56,301 bases of DNA from a virus: positions 1 through 56,301 of IMG/VR virus record IMGVR_UViG_3300043409_000379, one strand, 5' to 3'. The notes beneath the pieces were generated by a model. That model saw nothing but the letters and a program-made list of their open reading frames with translations, searched no databases and was not told the origin of the DNA. Shown here piece after piece: positions 32,487 through 42,038 of the stretch. Position 1 is the stretch's first letter; each line of letters opens with the position of its first letter. The position numbers and the translations under genes are program-made.

Positions 32487-33974
32487 TTAAGCCCTCTTCT
32501 CAAACTGGTGCATCATATCGTACATACGTTTTGCTCCCGCTGCGCGACTTCCGCCCCCAGCACCTTTCACGGCTCTTGCTGTCATAACAAACTCGCCGTC
32601 GCTTAACTTCGCAGGGATGCTGTCACTCGTTCCAGTACCCGGACCCTTGAGGTGGCCACCAACACGGGCATCCACTTCAATCTGTCCGCCACGCGCAGCA
32701 TAAATTGGATTTGGTGAATACGTTGGGACACGAACGTCACCCGTGTATGGAGTAGAGGACGTTGGACCACGGTAAGACATAGAAGCAATTTGCTCGGGTG
32801 TCATTTTTGGGAAAGGGTCCTTAAAGCTGGTCGCTTTTGCTGTTGGTGTCATTGCACTACCAAGCAAAAGACCTGCGCCACCGGCAAGTGCCATGGCGGT
32901 CTTTGGATTGGTAGAGATGTAGTTGCCAACACTGTCGAGGAAACCACCACCTGCCTGTGCTGCCGTTGTTGGTGCTGCCGCCGCGCCTGAAGGAGGCATC
33001 CCACTACCGCCGGGAAGAGCATTTGCCCCCATAGTAGTGGTTGGTGTCACTCTTCCGCCGCCAAAAATGTTTTGATTTAAGAATGGAGTCTGTGGGTTTC
33101 CAAACATCCCGGAAGGAAGACCACCTTGGACGCCGCCCATAAACGTGCCGCCACCGAGCATGCTCGAAACGCCAGAGAATATGCCACCAGTAACACCACC
33201 CATCAAGCCCGCTTGGAGTGCCTGACTTGGATTTGCCCCGTTGATCATGGCACCTAAGCCTGATCCAATGACGCCGGATGCAATCGTACCCAAGCCCGGG
33301 GCGAGGAAGTTCAATGCCACAGGAAGAATGACGCCCGCAGCCTTCTTGAGGAACTTGCCAATGCTGTCAAAGAACCCGTACTCAGGAAGGCCCGTAATCG
33401 GGTTGATGCTGGACCCTTGCGTTCTTCCAAGCATCGCAGCTTCACGCGGGTTGATGTGTGCCAGAACGCTATCACCGCTACGGTTTGCACGGCGCACCAT
33501 ATCAGCCTGTGACCGGAGATTGGTAATACCACCACCCGCCATTGCAAGAGGTGGCATTTCTGCCGCTGGACCTTCCATTGGCATGGCAGCAGGAGATGCT
33601 ATGGCATCCTTCACCATACCAGCCAAAATCTCAAAGAAACTCTGCACGTACTTCGGCGGCAGATCACCCGGCTGAACAATACCTTTTTTAATCAAAACTT
33701 GGACTGCACGGTCGTACTGATCCGACTTGTCCATAATAAACTGGATCGTCTGCTCCAAAACTGTCAGCTTATCCGAACCCATTGTTTTGAGATCGTCTGA
33801 CAGATTCCTGAGATCCGTAATTTCCTCGACGGACAGACTGTTAAAGGCCCGTCCAAGAGCAGAAATAGCCTCACCAGAAACCGGCGGTTGTGAGGGTTTT
33901 GCTGTTGGGGGAGCAGAAGCTGCTGCCTTTGGTGCGCCTCCCATCATTCCTTGAAGATCTGCAATTCCAGCCAT
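32487..33974 (-). CDS. Internal virion protein with Gly-rich hydrophobic core
   Basis: 495 residues. The N-terminal helical part contains a GGGITNLRSQAD motif, then SVLAHINPREAAMLGRTQGS, closely related to TILAHINPKEAALLKRMGGS of the transglycosylase at 50375. Residues about 210-300 are Gly/Ala-rich and hydrophobic (ILPVALNFLAPGLGTIASGV), suited to membrane insertion. The C-terminus is Gly/Lys-rich. Probably ejected with DNA; function inferred. Confidence 0.72.
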   Translation of the reverse strand: MAGIADLQGMMGGAPKAAASAPPTAKPSQPPVSGEAISALGRAFNSLSVEEITDLRNLSDDLKTMGSDKLTVLEQTIQFIMDKSDQYDRAVQVLIKKGIVQPGDLPPKYVQSFFEILAGMVKDAIASPAAMPMEGPAAEMPPLAMAGGGITNLRSQADMVRRANRSGDSVLAHINPREAAMLGRTQGSSINPITGLPEYGFFDSIGKFLKKAAGVILPVALNFLAPGLGTIASGVIGSGLGAMINGANPSQALQAGLMGGVTGGIFSGVSSMLGGGTFMGGVQGGLPSGMFGNPQTPFLNQNIFGGGRVTPTTTMGANALPGGSGMPPSGAAAAPTTAAQAGGGFLDSVGNYISTNPKTAMALAGGAGLLLGSAMTPTAKATSFKDPFPKMTPEQIASMSYRGPTSSTPYTGDVRVPTYSPNPIYAARGGQIEVDARVGGHLKGPGTGTSDSIPAKLSDGEFVMTARAVKGAGGGSRAAGAKRMYDMMHQFEKRA

Positions 33975-34005
33975 CGGTCTGTCCTATGTGTGAACTCGAA
34001 TAGCA

Positions 34006-34034
34006 GGAGCCGTGATCCTGAAGTAATCGGCTCC
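34006..34034. other. Intergenic hairpin
   Basis: GGAGCCG (34006-34012) and CGGCTCC (34028-34034) form a 7-bp GC-rich stem in the only gap of this gene run (33975-34069). No T run follows, so it is not a classic terminator; it could trim or stabilise the late mRNA. Confidence 0.45.
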
Positions 34035-34069
34035 GCTAAAATACCTCTTTGTGTGATGAAACACAAGCC

Positions 34070-34363
34070 TTATACCGTCACGGTTACCGTACCAACGGAA
34101 CCCGTTGCAGCATTTCCAGCAACATACGCTCTGTATGGCACAGAGACATACACAGTTCCGTTGACCTGAAACAACGTACCCGGTTCTGCACCGGCATCGT
34201 TTGTCGGCAAGTTTGTCAGAACAAGGGTTGTTTGTCTGCCCTCTCCTGCGGATCGGAGGGCGATGGTCATCTGGTTCAACATACGAACCATATCATTGAA
34301 GTACATCGGATCATATGCGGTTGGCGCACGTCCAAATGCAGGTAACGTAAGTCTGCGGTCCAT
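34070..34363 (-). CDS. Small virion-associated protein
   Basis: 97 residues. The N-terminal helix FNDMVRMLNQMTIALRSAGE is followed by strands (TLFQVNGTVYVSVPYRAYVA). Its ATG overlaps the end of the tail hub gene. The helix-plus-beta form is frequent among fibre-associated trimer proteins. Not recognised. Confidence 0.72.
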   Translation of the reverse strand: MDRRLTLPAFGRAPTAYDPMYFNDMVRMLNQMTIALRSAGEGRQTTLVLTNLPTNDAGAEPGTLFQVNGTVYVSVPYRAYVAGNAATGSVGTVTVTV

Positions 34364-36228
34364 TACCTACGTCCGTCAGGTTGTATTTCAAGGCGAGGTG
34401 ATCCTAATGACCATCTTGTTCCAAGCGTGTTGCTCTCAATCTTAAAGGTCGCCTGTCTACCCCGCAGACGTACATACGCCTGTGTCGTGAACTGCTCGAC
34501 AGGAACCGTGGCAGACCTTGTGACAGGAGAATCCGTTGTCTTATTGTAGTTGGACCCCGGAAAGTTCTGCATCTTAATCGTCATATCAACCGTTGGCGTA
34601 TTGGTTGAATCGTAGAACGTCACGTCGGGAATAATCCTGCGGATAAACACGAAGTTGTCGCCCTCGCCGATATCAAAAGGAGAACTCTCAATATACGCAT
34701 TTAGCGGAGTGGCGGGGCTGGTGCTGCCGTCGTCCATGCCATACTCATGATTGTATAGGTAACTATCCGGCGATGCAGCAATCGGGTAGGCATTGGTGCC
34801 GCTATCAAGCCACGCCGTACGCGCCATGCTGCCATATGTCCACGCACGATCCATATAGTTAAACGTCACATAGGCATTGCACTCCGAGGAGTCAGCAGTA
34901 GGATAGAACCAAGTCACCTCATTAAATTCACTGTTTACTGCGGCATAAACCTTGTCAGACTCACCAATGTTGAGATTGGTAAAAATGTAGTTTTTCAACG
35001 GACATTGAAGTTCTTGCGTCGAACCGCTGAAAATATAGAACTTGCCAAGTCCCATCCACATAACAACATCGTCAACGGCTGCAAAGCAGTTAAACCCCAT
35101 AGACGTAATGCTGCTTGCCACCGTCGTAAGTCCGAAGGTGTACGGAGGCCCGATAAACTGCATTGAATAAAGAGCAATATCCGTCCAGATAAGGATTTCG
35201 CGCTTTGTCTCAACAGCACGAATAATGCGTGTGCCGGAACCAAGGCGTAAATCCCCCGCCGTATTTGTGGCAATCGGTGTCCAAACGGTGTAGTCCTCTT
35301 GATCACTAAATTTAATAAGCAGTGGATCTTGGGCCGTCTCTAATGTGTTAGAGGAGTTCAAATAGTTGTTGGCACCAAAGGCAATCACATGACGATCATT
35401 GTCCGAGACCATGATCTGTGTAGCAATAGTCGGAGTTTGAACGTCCGTACTTAGTGACGCAAGGGTTACCCCGCGAACTGACAGGGCATTTGTTGCGTCC
35501 CAGAAATACACCCCTGCGTTCCGAACATTGAACAACAAATCCTCACCAAAATTATCTGAGGCCCATAAACGCAATGTATTACCCGCGTTTATTGTAGCAG
35601 CAGACCCCCATCCACCACGCCCCCAAACACCCGCTCCCCACCCCGTACCAGACAGTTGGACATCCAAACCGGTGTTAATCTGATAGGCCGCCGTAATGCT
35701 TGACCCACCAGTCCCGGAGTCAGAACCATTCGCAGCTATCGAAGCAGTAATTGTGTATGCGTCAACAGTAAGTACCGTAATTTGATACTCTTTGTTAAGA
35801 ATTGCAGCGGTAATGTTGCCGCCCAAACTGGTGGCACCACTAAATGTTACAAAGTCATTGGTTACCGCCCCATGGGCAACATCTGTTACAGTAATAACAG
35901 TAGACCCGTTGGTCGCAGCAAAGGCACCGCTCAGGACTACCGTGCTGCGGATAGGGGTAATGTCGTTAAACACACCACCGCTTTCAATGTAGAACTTAAG
36001 ATGTGTGCCTACGCCAAGGTAATTATCGCCAGCAAGAGTGATCCAGTTGATCAACTCACGGCAAGTTCCAAGAAATGATGTTTGCGCGTACGCGGCCCAC
36101 CCGCCAATGGATTGAGGGAAGCTGTTCTGAAACCGCACAAGGTCGCAGTCATACCACCCACCCTCATTGGTATAGGCAGTAACGTCCCTTACCACTCCGG
36201 GCTTGAACTGGATCTTTTGCAGGGCCAT
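34363..36228 (-). CDS. Tail hub / head-closure protein (P22 gp10-like)
   Basis: 621 residues from the ATG at 36228; the frame opens at 36291. The start MALQKIQFKPGVVRDVTAYT then NEGGWYDCDLVRFQNSFPQS is the hallmark of the packaged-DNA stabilisation/tail-hub family of short-tailed phages. The rest is repeated strands (RIIRAVETKREILIWTDIALY, EVTWFYPTADSSECNAYVTF), fitting a propeller-like hub. It seals the portal channel and anchors fibres. The exact equivalence to P22 gp10 is inference. Confidence 0.8.
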   Translation of the reverse strand: MALQKIQFKPGVVRDVTAYTNEGGWYDCDLVRFQNSFPQSIGGWAAYAQTSFLGTCRELINWITLAGDNYLGVGTHLKFYIESGGVFNDITPIRSTVVLSGAFAATNGSTVITVTDVAHGAVTNDFVTFSGATSLGGNITAAILNKEYQITVLTVDAYTITASIAANGSDSGTGGSSITAAYQINTGLDVQLSGTGWGAGVWGRGGWGSAATINAGNTLRLWASDNFGEDLLFNVRNAGVYFWDATNALSVRGVTLASLSTDVQTPTIATQIMVSDNDRHVIAFGANNYLNSSNTLETAQDPLLIKFSDQEDYTVWTPIATNTAGDLRLGSGTRIIRAVETKREILIWTDIALYSMQFIGPPYTFGLTTVASSITSMGFNCFAAVDDVVMWMGLGKFYIFSGSTQELQCPLKNYIFTNLNIGESDKVYAAVNSEFNEVTWFYPTADSSECNAYVTFNYMDRAWTYGSMARTAWLDSGTNAYPIAASPDSYLYNHEYGMDDGSTSPATPLNAYIESSPFDIGEGDNFVFIRRIIPDVTFYDSTNTPTVDMTIKMQNFPGSNYNKTTDSPVTRSATVPVEQFTTQAYVRLRGRQATFKIESNTLGTRWSLGSPRLEIQPDGRR

Positions 36229-36242
36229 CCTTCGTCCTCTGA

Positions 36243-37286
36243 CTACATTACCAAAAAGAAGTTTGAACTGATGGGAGAAGCAAAAATCCATCCTGTGTTT
36301 CCGCTAACATTTGTACTGTATGAACCAGCATTCCATGTAGCCCCGCCTGTAGCAGTGCTATCTTTAATTATAACAAGATCAACCGAAACTGTTCCGGAGG
36401 CCTTAGATAACGTCGCAGCAGTTCCGGGTGTTGTGCTGTCAATAGTAAGGTGTTTTCCTGAAAGTCCTTCTGCCGTAAAACTTGTAACAGTTTGCGTTGC
36501 TCCAGACGGAAAACGTATTGATGTCGCACCTGTCGCATTGTAGGAATTTGAAATATTTGCAAATGTGTTGGAGCCATCAATTTGTAGTCGTCCTGAGCCT
36601 CCTTGATCTAATGTTATTGCACCATAATTAGAATTGCCATTAAAAAATTTGTTCGAACTAGCAGTCATTGTAACAGTAGCACCGGAACCTGACACAGTAA
36701 AATTAGTTGATGTTGTGCAATTCCATTGCGTACCTGTAAATGTAAGTGTAGAAGCATTTAAATTTAATGTTCTAGTGTTAGAATTACTTGAACTAAAATC
36801 TCGAATAGCCACAGAATAATTTGATGAACTTGTGCTAAATGTTCCGTTTGTTAATGTAGTTGTTCCTCCGCTATTTACTGCAAATGCACTACCGAGAGTC
36901 CAAGTTCCACCTACACCATTAAATATTGGCTGAGCTATAGCAACACCATTAGTTGATATTGTTTTTGATGTTGTAGCCTTGAAGGTAGGTATAAAACTGG
37001 ATGACCAAGTGCCAACAGTTCCAGAAGAAAGTGCCAAACTACCGGAAATAGCTATTGTTGAACTACCGCTAACAGTAAATGTGACTACGCCAAGAGAAAC
37101 CGTAAAATTAAGACAAGCTAGTGCGCCCGTAACAGTTACTACATAAGTCCCTACTTGGTCGAAGAAGACGTTATCGGAGGCAGTTGGAACAGATGCACCA
37201 CTAGCACCACCGGATGAAGCAGACCAAACGGTCGTGCTTGATGTAGTCCAACTACCCGCGCCTCCAACCCAATATCTATCCGCCAT
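36243..37286 (-). CDS. Tail fibre or adhesin, Thr/Ser/Asn-rich
   Basis: 347 residues. The start MADRYWVGGAGSWTTSSTTV then ASVPTASDNVFFD is a beta-helix-like entry module common in phage fibres and surface proteins. The rest is almost all short strands of T, S, N, G and V, with no charged coil. AT content rises compared with neighbouring genes, as often in exchanged receptor-binding genes. Probably contacts the host surface. Confidence 0.78.
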   Translation of the reverse strand: MADRYWVGGAGSWTTSSTTVWSASSGGASGASVPTASDNVFFDQVGTYVVTVTGALACLNFTVSLGVVTFTVSGSSTIAISGSLALSSGTVGTWSSSFIPTFKATTSKTISTNGVAIAQPIFNGVGGTWTLGSAFAVNSGGTTTLTNGTFSTSSSNYSVAIRDFSSSNSNTRTLNLNASTLTFTGTQWNCTTSTNFTVSGSGATVTMTASSNKFFNGNSNYGAITLDQGGSGRLQIDGSNTFANISNSYNATGATSIRFPSGATQTVTSFTAEGLSGKHLTIDSTTPGTAATLSKASGTVSVDLVIIKDSTATGGATWNAGSYSTNVSGNTGWIFASPISSNFFLVM

Positions 37287-37482
37287 CTATGATCTCCTCA
37301 GATGCTTCCTTGACCATAGCAACCCATTTGTCGTATCTCTCTTGTTTCATTGCCTCTATCTGGTCAAGTGTCAGAGCATTATATTGATTAGGCGGCATAA
37401 CAATAGCGTCATTATATGGTGGTAATTCACCAATCGTAAAACTGTCGGAAATCCAACCATTATCTAAAACTGTAATTGTCAT
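37276..37482 (-). CDS. Small tail-associated protein
   Basis: 68 residues from the ATG at 37482 (AGGATT upstream); the frame opens at 37548. MTITVLDNGWISDSFTIGE, then a helix LDQIEAMKQERYDKWVAMVK. It overlaps the start of the adhesin gene, indicating coupling; it may be a fibre assembly chaperone or joint. Not recognised. Confidence 0.68.
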   Translation of the reverse strand: MTITVLDNGWISDSFTIGELPPYNDAIVMPPNQYNALTLDQIEAMKQERYDKWVAMVKEASEEIIDGG

Positions 37483-37492
37483 TTTTAATCCT

Positions 37493-38458
37493 TTAGGCTG
37501 TAGCCACACACCGCCACTTGCTAGTCGCGACATTCCATATGAAACCAATATCTAGCCTGTTGGTAGTAACCGTTGTTGTGGGCAAAGCAATATTAGAAGC
37601 CTCAAATGAAGAACCAAAAGTAAGAGCAATAGCCGCTGTTCCGGTAATTGAAATTATCAATTTTTGACCGTTTGTGGGGGTCCCAGTCAAATTTGTTGTG
37701 AAACTGGTGATGGCTACTGATTGAGCCGTGATAACCATCATGTCAAAATTATCAGTGTTCAGAGTCGGTGTTGCACTATTTGCAGTGCTTGCTGACACAC
37801 GGGGAGTTACCCTTTTATTCGTCAATGTCTGTGTTGCGGCAATACCGACTACGGTATCACCTGTGACCGCAGTGGATAAATTAGTGTAAGTTGGTGTTGC
37901 AAGAAATGTCGCCACGCCTGACCCAAGTCCTGATACACCTGTAGATATAGGTAACCCTGTAGCATTGGTAAGAACACCACTTGCAGGAGTTCCTAATGCA
38001 GGGGATGTAAGAGTTTTATTTGTAAGCGTCTGTGTGCCAGCTTCTGTCACAGGAGCGTTGGCAACTTCAACAACATCGGTGCTATTTGCATAGACAATAG
38101 CTTTTTTGCCTGCTGCAATCGTAACGCCCGTCCCTGCCGTTGTTTTTACAAGTACCGAAATAGAAGTGTTATTAAACAAAATATAGGGCTTATCAACAGT
38201 CGGAACAACAACCGTATGGGTAACCGTTGGTGTACCAGTAAACTCAATAACGTAATTACGGCCTACTGAAGTTGCGCCATCAGGAATTGTAAGGGTGGTA
38301 GTTGCACTAGCACCTGTTAATGCCTGTGTGGTGTAACCAGCAACAGCCTCTTCAACCAACGTACCAAGGTTCGTATTGGTCGTATCGCCCCACGTACCGG
38401 ACTGATCGCCAGTACCCATCAAAGTAAGTTTAAGATTAGGTGAGTAAGTACTTGTCAT
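37493..38458 (-). CDS. Tail fibre protein
   Basis: 321 residues. It starts [20 protein letters not shown] then [20 protein letters not shown], a well-known fibre N-terminus. It contains [12 protein letters not shown] and [12 protein letters not shown] repeats of trimeric fibres and ends with a strand-rich knob ([20 protein letters not shown]). Probable receptor-binding or side fibre. Confidence 0.85.
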   Translation of the reverse strand: MTSTYSPNLKLTLMGTGDQSGTWGDTTNTNLGTLVEEAVAGYTTQALTGASATTTLTIPDGATSVGRNYVIEFTGTPTVTHTVVVPTVDKPYILFNNTSISVLVKTTAGTGVTIAAGKKAIVYANSTDVVEVANAPVTEAGTQTLTNKTLTSPALGTPASGVLTNATGLPISTGVSGLGSGVATFLATPTYTNLSTAVTGDTVVGIAATQTLTNKRVTPRVSASTANSATPTLNTDNFDMMVITAQSVAITSFTTNLTGTPTNGQKLIISITGTAAIALTFGSSFEASNIALPTTTVTTNRLDIGFIWNVATSKWRCVATA

Positions 38459-38469
38459 GCCAAAAACCT

Positions 38470-39240
38470 CTAGGCGGCTATCTGAGTCCAGTTTGGAGAC
38501 TGAGATGGTGTGATGGGACTATACCCCGGAACTTGATTTGGTGCAATCGTTACCCACGCAGGAACTTGTCCCGGAGCAACTTCATTCCATGCAGGAGTTT
38601 GAGACGGACCAATTCCCACCCAAGCAGGAGTTTGGTCAGGAACAATCTGACCCCAGACAAGAACTTGTCCAACAGACCCCGTAGAAAATACACCCGTGAC
38701 ACTGACGTTGGCGTCCGCTGTGACAGATACTGAGCCAACCTGCCCCGTTGCAGATACGCCCGTGACATCGACAAGGTTGATGGTTTCAACATCAACTGAG
38801 CCTACTTGGCCCGTAGCCGCAACGCCCGTAAGGCTTACATTGGCGTCTGCCGTGACAGTTGCTGTGCCAACACCGCCTGTTGCAGATACGCCCGTGACAT
38901 CAACATTTGCTCCTGCCGTGACAGTTGCTGTGCCAACACCGCCTGTTGCAGATACGCCCGTGACATCAACATTTGCTCCTGCCGTGACAGTTGCTGTGCC
39001 AACACCGCCTGTTGCAGATACGCCCGTAAGGCTTACATTTGCGGTTGCCGTGACAGTTGCCGTGCCGACAGCACCCGTGGCAGACACGCCCGTAAGACTT
39101 ACATTTGCTGTTGCCGTGACAGTTGCTGTGCCAACACCGCCTGTTGCAACCCCAATATCAATCGCACCCGTGCCAAACGCACCCAGACCCCATCCTTGGG
39201 ATCTAGACCATCCTTCAAAGGCTACGACTGCATCGGTCAT
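38470..39240 (-). CDS. Repeat-built fibre protein
   Basis: 256 residues. Residues about 30-195 are eight copies of a unit of about 22 residues ([20 protein letters not shown]-type). Residues about 197-253 are a second repeat of 11-12 residues around P-x-Q-[TV]-P-A-W. The first part fits a solenoid or trimeric beta stalk, the second a Pro/Trp-rich tip. Repeat number may vary between relatives. Confidence 0.82.
   Translation of the reverse strand: MTDAVVAFEGWSRSQGWGLGAFGTGAIDIGVATGGVGTATVTATANVSLTGVSATGAVGTATVTATANVSLTGVSATGGVGTATVTAGANVDVTGVSATGGVGTATVTAGANVDVTGVSATGGVGTATVTADANVSLTGVAATGQVGSVDVETINLVDVTGVSATGQVGSVSVTADANVSVTGVFSTGSVGQVLVWGQIVPDQTPAWVGIGPSQTPAWNEVAPGQVPAWVTIAPNQVPGYSPITPSQSPNWTQIAA
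38700..39150. repeat. 66-bp tandem repeats inside the fibre gene
   Basis: Units of 66 bases encode the 22-residue repeat; three adjacent units between about 38860 and 39030 are nearly identical in DNA, so expansion was recent. Most units carry GTGACAGTTGC, adding to the TGACAG excess. Confidence 0.85.
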
Positions 39241-39246
39241 TACTCA

Positions 39247-39705
39247 TCACGCTATGCGAATAATGGCATTGGAAGCATCGTTTGTCGGGAAGATAACAGA
39301 GAATGTACCAGCCGATGACGTTTTATCCGCACCAAAATCTAACACAACAACGGCCTTATTGCCCTGCGTTGAGTTATAAATTAATGCGCCACGAGCAGTA
39401 AACGACGCCGTGGTCCACGTAGAATCGGCAAAGTCAGCAAAAGCTGTCGTGCCAGAAGACGACGTTGTGCCAGCAGTAAGGGTATTACCGCCCGCTACAT
39501 ATGCGGAACCCGTGGTGTTGGTCGTCTCGTTGGTCGCAGAGTATGCGGTTGTTGAAGCATCAAGCGTTGCAGACGATGTGTACAAGGCCAGCTTGAATGT
39601 GTCAGCAGTCGTTGCACCACGGACAACCGTTGTGGCGATTGCGTGGATACCGCTCAAGAGTTCAGTCTTGAACGATGTCGTCATGAAGTTTCCAGTAAAT
39701 GCCAT
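39247..39705 (-). CDS. Virion protein, possible fibre-base or decoration protein
   Basis: 152 residues from the ATG at 39705. MAFTGNFMTTSFKTELLSGI then FKLALYTSSATLDAST is a pattern common in phages just upstream of fibre genes. It is strand-rich with a hydrophobic end (GTFSVIFPTNDASNAIIRIA). Function unknown; position suggests the fibre attachment region. Confidence 0.75.
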   Translation of the reverse strand: MAFTGNFMTTSFKTELLSGIHAIATTVVRGATTADTFKLALYTSSATLDASTTAYSATNETTNTTGSAYVAGGNTLTAGTTSSSGTTAFADFADSTWTTASFTARGALIYNSTQGNKAVVVLDFGADKTSSAGTFSVIFPTNDASNAIIRIA

Positions 39706-39995
39706 CACGGCCTCCTTATGAGTTCAGCTAATTGTGGTTGACCAGCTTCTGTCACCAGATGACTGACCGTGGATCTGTCGCATTGTATAGCACGTTTCAT
39801 GTAGTGCAGTATAACCTGTTCTACCTGATCTTGAAACGCTATTGCTTGACCTCGGATTACATCCGGTGCATTTGCTGAGACATCGACAATCCTCTTCGAC
39901 GCCTGTTCTGCCCAAAACTCCGGCGGATGACCGCCATTGTTCGACGTAACTACCTCAACTGTAAATGTTCCGGTTTGCATCGCTGGGGTAAACAT
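39705..39995 (-). CDS. Conserved small virion protein
   Basis: 96 residues, with its ATG overlapping the upstream TGA. FTVEVVTSNNGGHPPEFWAE then a helical domain (IRGQAIAFQDQVEQVILHYM) and AGQPQLAELIRRP at the end. This order is familiar from phage structural clusters, role unknown. Confidence 0.75.
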   Translation of the reverse strand: MFTPAMQTGTFTVEVVTSNNGGHPPEFWAEQASKRIVDVSANAPDVIRGQAIAFQDQVEQVILHYMKRAIQCDRSTVSHLVTEAGQPQLAELIRRP

Positions 39996-40630
39996 CAATT
40001 AGCCTTCACTCTAATAAGACCATCACGATAAGCATCGTCGTTCTCACGACCTTCACCATAGTTCTTGAGGCGGGTAAGGGCCTCAATAAACCGTTGATTG
40101 TACGTGTTGAGGAGTTCGTTCTCACCCTTCATAAACGTATAAGCCTCTACCAGAGATCCATACAAAAGGGCTTCGATAGCATTGTCTCCAAGCCATGTTG
40201 TTCCAGAAACTGTGATACTGGCGGGCTTGTAGTAATAGTGGATTTCAGTAACAAACGCTGCATTTGGCACCGGGGCAATCAGGAAGTTATCCTTGTCAAA
40301 CAAGGCGTAGTATTTTGGAATACCGGTGGCCTCGGTCGGGTTATACTCCTGTAGATACTCCACGTCCTTGTTCAACAGGATAACCTTTGACCCAGACGAC
40401 GTGATCATCAAGCTGAACGGGGCTAGAAAATCTGTTGGGGCTGTCAGATACTTATTTGAGGCAGTCATTGTACCAGTGGAATTCTTCCTGAAGTCCTCAA
40501 GATCGACGGCATAGAAGATGCGTTCTTCAGCACTCTGGATGAAGTTGTCGATGTTCGCCGAGAATGTCGTCTCGTCGTACTCGGTGTAGTCCTTGATGGC
40601 TTGCACCAACGTAGCGTATGTCCAGCCCAT
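39995..40630 (-). CDS. Head-tail adaptor-like protein
   Basis: 211 residues. YTEYDETTFSANIDNFIQSA then EERIFYAVDLEDFRKNSTGT matches adaptor proteins of short-tailed phages (SU10-adapter type), which bind below the portal. The middle is strand-rich, the end helical (LNTYNQRFIEALTRLKNYGE). Assigned from pattern memory and position. Confidence 0.78.
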   Translation of the reverse strand: MGWTYATLVQAIKDYTEYDETTFSANIDNFIQSAEERIFYAVDLEDFRKNSTGTMTASNKYLTAPTDFLAPFSLMITSSGSKVILLNKDVEYLQEYNPTEATGIPKYYALFDKDNFLIAPVPNAAFVTEIHYYYKPASITVSGTTWLGDNAIEALLYGSLVEAYTFMKGENELLNTYNQRFIEALTRLKNYGEGRENDDAYRDGLIRVKAN

Positions 40631-40935
40631 CAGGTTATATCCACTTCAACAACGCCAACCTGCGTAATCATCTGCAACAGGTTATACTGTATTAACGGGA
40701 AAATGTCAGTACCAACTGGTACATCCATCGGCTCAATACGGGACGGTCTTGGAGCAACCAACGCCTGTGGCTCAGGTGGCGGAAAGATCGGGTCCAACTG
40801 AGGATGCTTCGGCTCCCAGCACTCAGTGCAAGTCCTAAGACCATTCCATTCCTTCGCAAGCAGGTGATAGTCATATTGAAATCCGCACCTGTCGCAGATC
40901 GCAATGGCGTATTTGCCGTTTGCAAAAAGACCCAT
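40630..40935 (-). CDS. Small zinc-finger-like virion-cluster protein
   Basis: 101 residues. CDRCGFQ and CTECWEP (C14, C17, C36, C39 by count) form a CxxC...CxxC zinc site, then a Pro-rich linker (PPPEPQALVAPRPSR) and a helix. Such proteins often sit between adaptor genes. Function unknown. Confidence 0.75.
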   Translation of the reverse strand: MGLFANGKYAIAICDRCGFQYDYHLLAKEWNGLRTCTECWEPKHPQLDPIFPPPEPQALVAPRPSRIEPMDVPVGTDIFPLIQYNLLQMITQVGVVEVDIT

Positions 40936-40938
40936 GGG

Positions 40939-41625
40939 TTACCCCAACCGATAGTTGGACCGAGAAGGCGTCAATCTCAGAGATGCCCGATCACGATCTT
41001 CCGTGGCAGCACGTTCAAACTCTTCCTCGTAGATCGCCTTCAACATCTGAATACGGTCAGGAGCCTTCTTAATTGCAATGTAGTACGCCAACCCGGCAGC
41101 AAGACACGGATAGAAGCGAAACGGGATCTGCATGGTGTCTACACCAGAATTAGCATCGTCCAATCGCACCAGCTTATCAACTACTAGAGTGTATGTTGTG
41201 TTAGGCTTCGGCCAAACGTACACAACAGGGATAATCTTGCGATCTACAAAGTACTGTACAGGGCGACCAATGCTCAACTTGTTCGGGATGTTCTGGTAAA
41301 TCTCGCGGCTAATGCGGTCAATGGTAAGGTCCGACTGAGACGCTGTACCAACTCCCGAACTATCTCTTATAACAGCGGTAATGATGTCGATCACACTTGA
41401 TGTCAGCGTGTAGGATTCATTGCTGGCATTAAGAGCAATATTTTCTTGGACAATCGTCCACTGGTTCAAACCACGGTTTGCCCACTCAGCAAGAAGCAGA
41501 TTCAAGCTACGGCGAGCCGTGCGCTGGTCGTATCCTGTGCGGATCTCGATGCCACAACGCTCAAACGCCTCTTCGATGTAGTCGGCTACATCTAACTCAA
41601 ATGTCTTCGTGCCAGAAACTGTCAT
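40939..41625 (-). CDS. Tail accessory / adaptor protein (P22 gp4-like)
   Basis: 228 residues. DVADYIEEAFERCGIEIRTG then SLNLLLAEWANRGLNQWTIV is the helical N-terminus typical of gp4-like tail accessory factors. The middle has strands and the C-terminal part is helical (RIQMLKAIYEEEFERAATED). It extends the portal channel. Position between capsid and hub genes supports this. Confidence 0.78.
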   Translation of the reverse strand: MTVSGTKTFELDVADYIEEAFERCGIEIRTGYDQRTARRSLNLLLAEWANRGLNQWTIVQENIALNASNESYTLTSSVIDIITAVIRDSSGVGTASQSDLTIDRISREIYQNIPNKLSIGRPVQYFVDRKIIPVVYVWPKPNTTYTLVVDKLVRLDDANSGVDTMQIPFRFYPCLAAGLAYYIAIKKAPDRIQMLKAIYEEEFERAATEDRDRASLRLTPSRSNYRLG

Positions 41626-41626
41626 A

Positions 41627-42037
41627 TCAACTCATCTTGCAAGGTTTCATACGAATCACTATTCCGCCACCACGGCTTACAACAGAGCCGCCCTTACTCA
41701 TCTTCTTTGCCTTGCCTTCGCCCATGACACGCATACGCTTCATCACGCGCATCGGTTTCATAGGCTTTACAAGGCCGCCCTTGGCAAATCCGGCAGTAGC
41801 ACCCATCTGTCCGGTTGTCTTATTCATACCCACAAGAGCAGGATTTGTCTGCTCCGTTGTTCCCTGCGGTTGACCAAAAGCTGTGCCCTGCATCCCGTAA
41901 TCCATTGGTGAAGCATATGGGGATGCCTGTGGTACCTCTGGCGCGGCAGGTTGTGTGACACCAAGATTTGCCATGCCTATAGGAGGAGCAGCTTCAACCG
42001 CACCACCATCGGCGTATTTACGAGTACGGTTCATCAT
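41627..42037 (-). CDS. Small basic Gly-motif protein 1
   Basis: 136 residues from the ATG at 42037. It carries three copies of the GG[V/A/L] motif (YADGGAVEA, FAKGGLVKPM, MSKGGSVVS) and a Met/Arg/Lys-rich C-terminus (MRVMKRMRVMGEGKAKK). Low complexity and strongly basic; perhaps packed with DNA in the head. Confidence 0.68.
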   Translation of the reverse strand: MMNRTRKYADGGAVEAAPPIGMANLGVTQPAAPEVPQASPYASPMDYGMQGTAFGQPQGTTEQTNPALVGMNKTTGQMGATAGFAKGGLVKPMKPMRVMKRMRVMGEGKAKKMSKGGSVVSRGGGIVIRMKPCKMS

Positions 42038-42038
42038 C

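Noticed and set aside
34006-34034. Rho-independent terminator
   Set aside because: The hairpin is stable but no T run follows on either strand.
38696-39379. Plus-strand 227-codon repeat-rich frame opposite the fibre gene
   Set aside because: Its repeats are simply the complement of the 66-bp fibre repeats.
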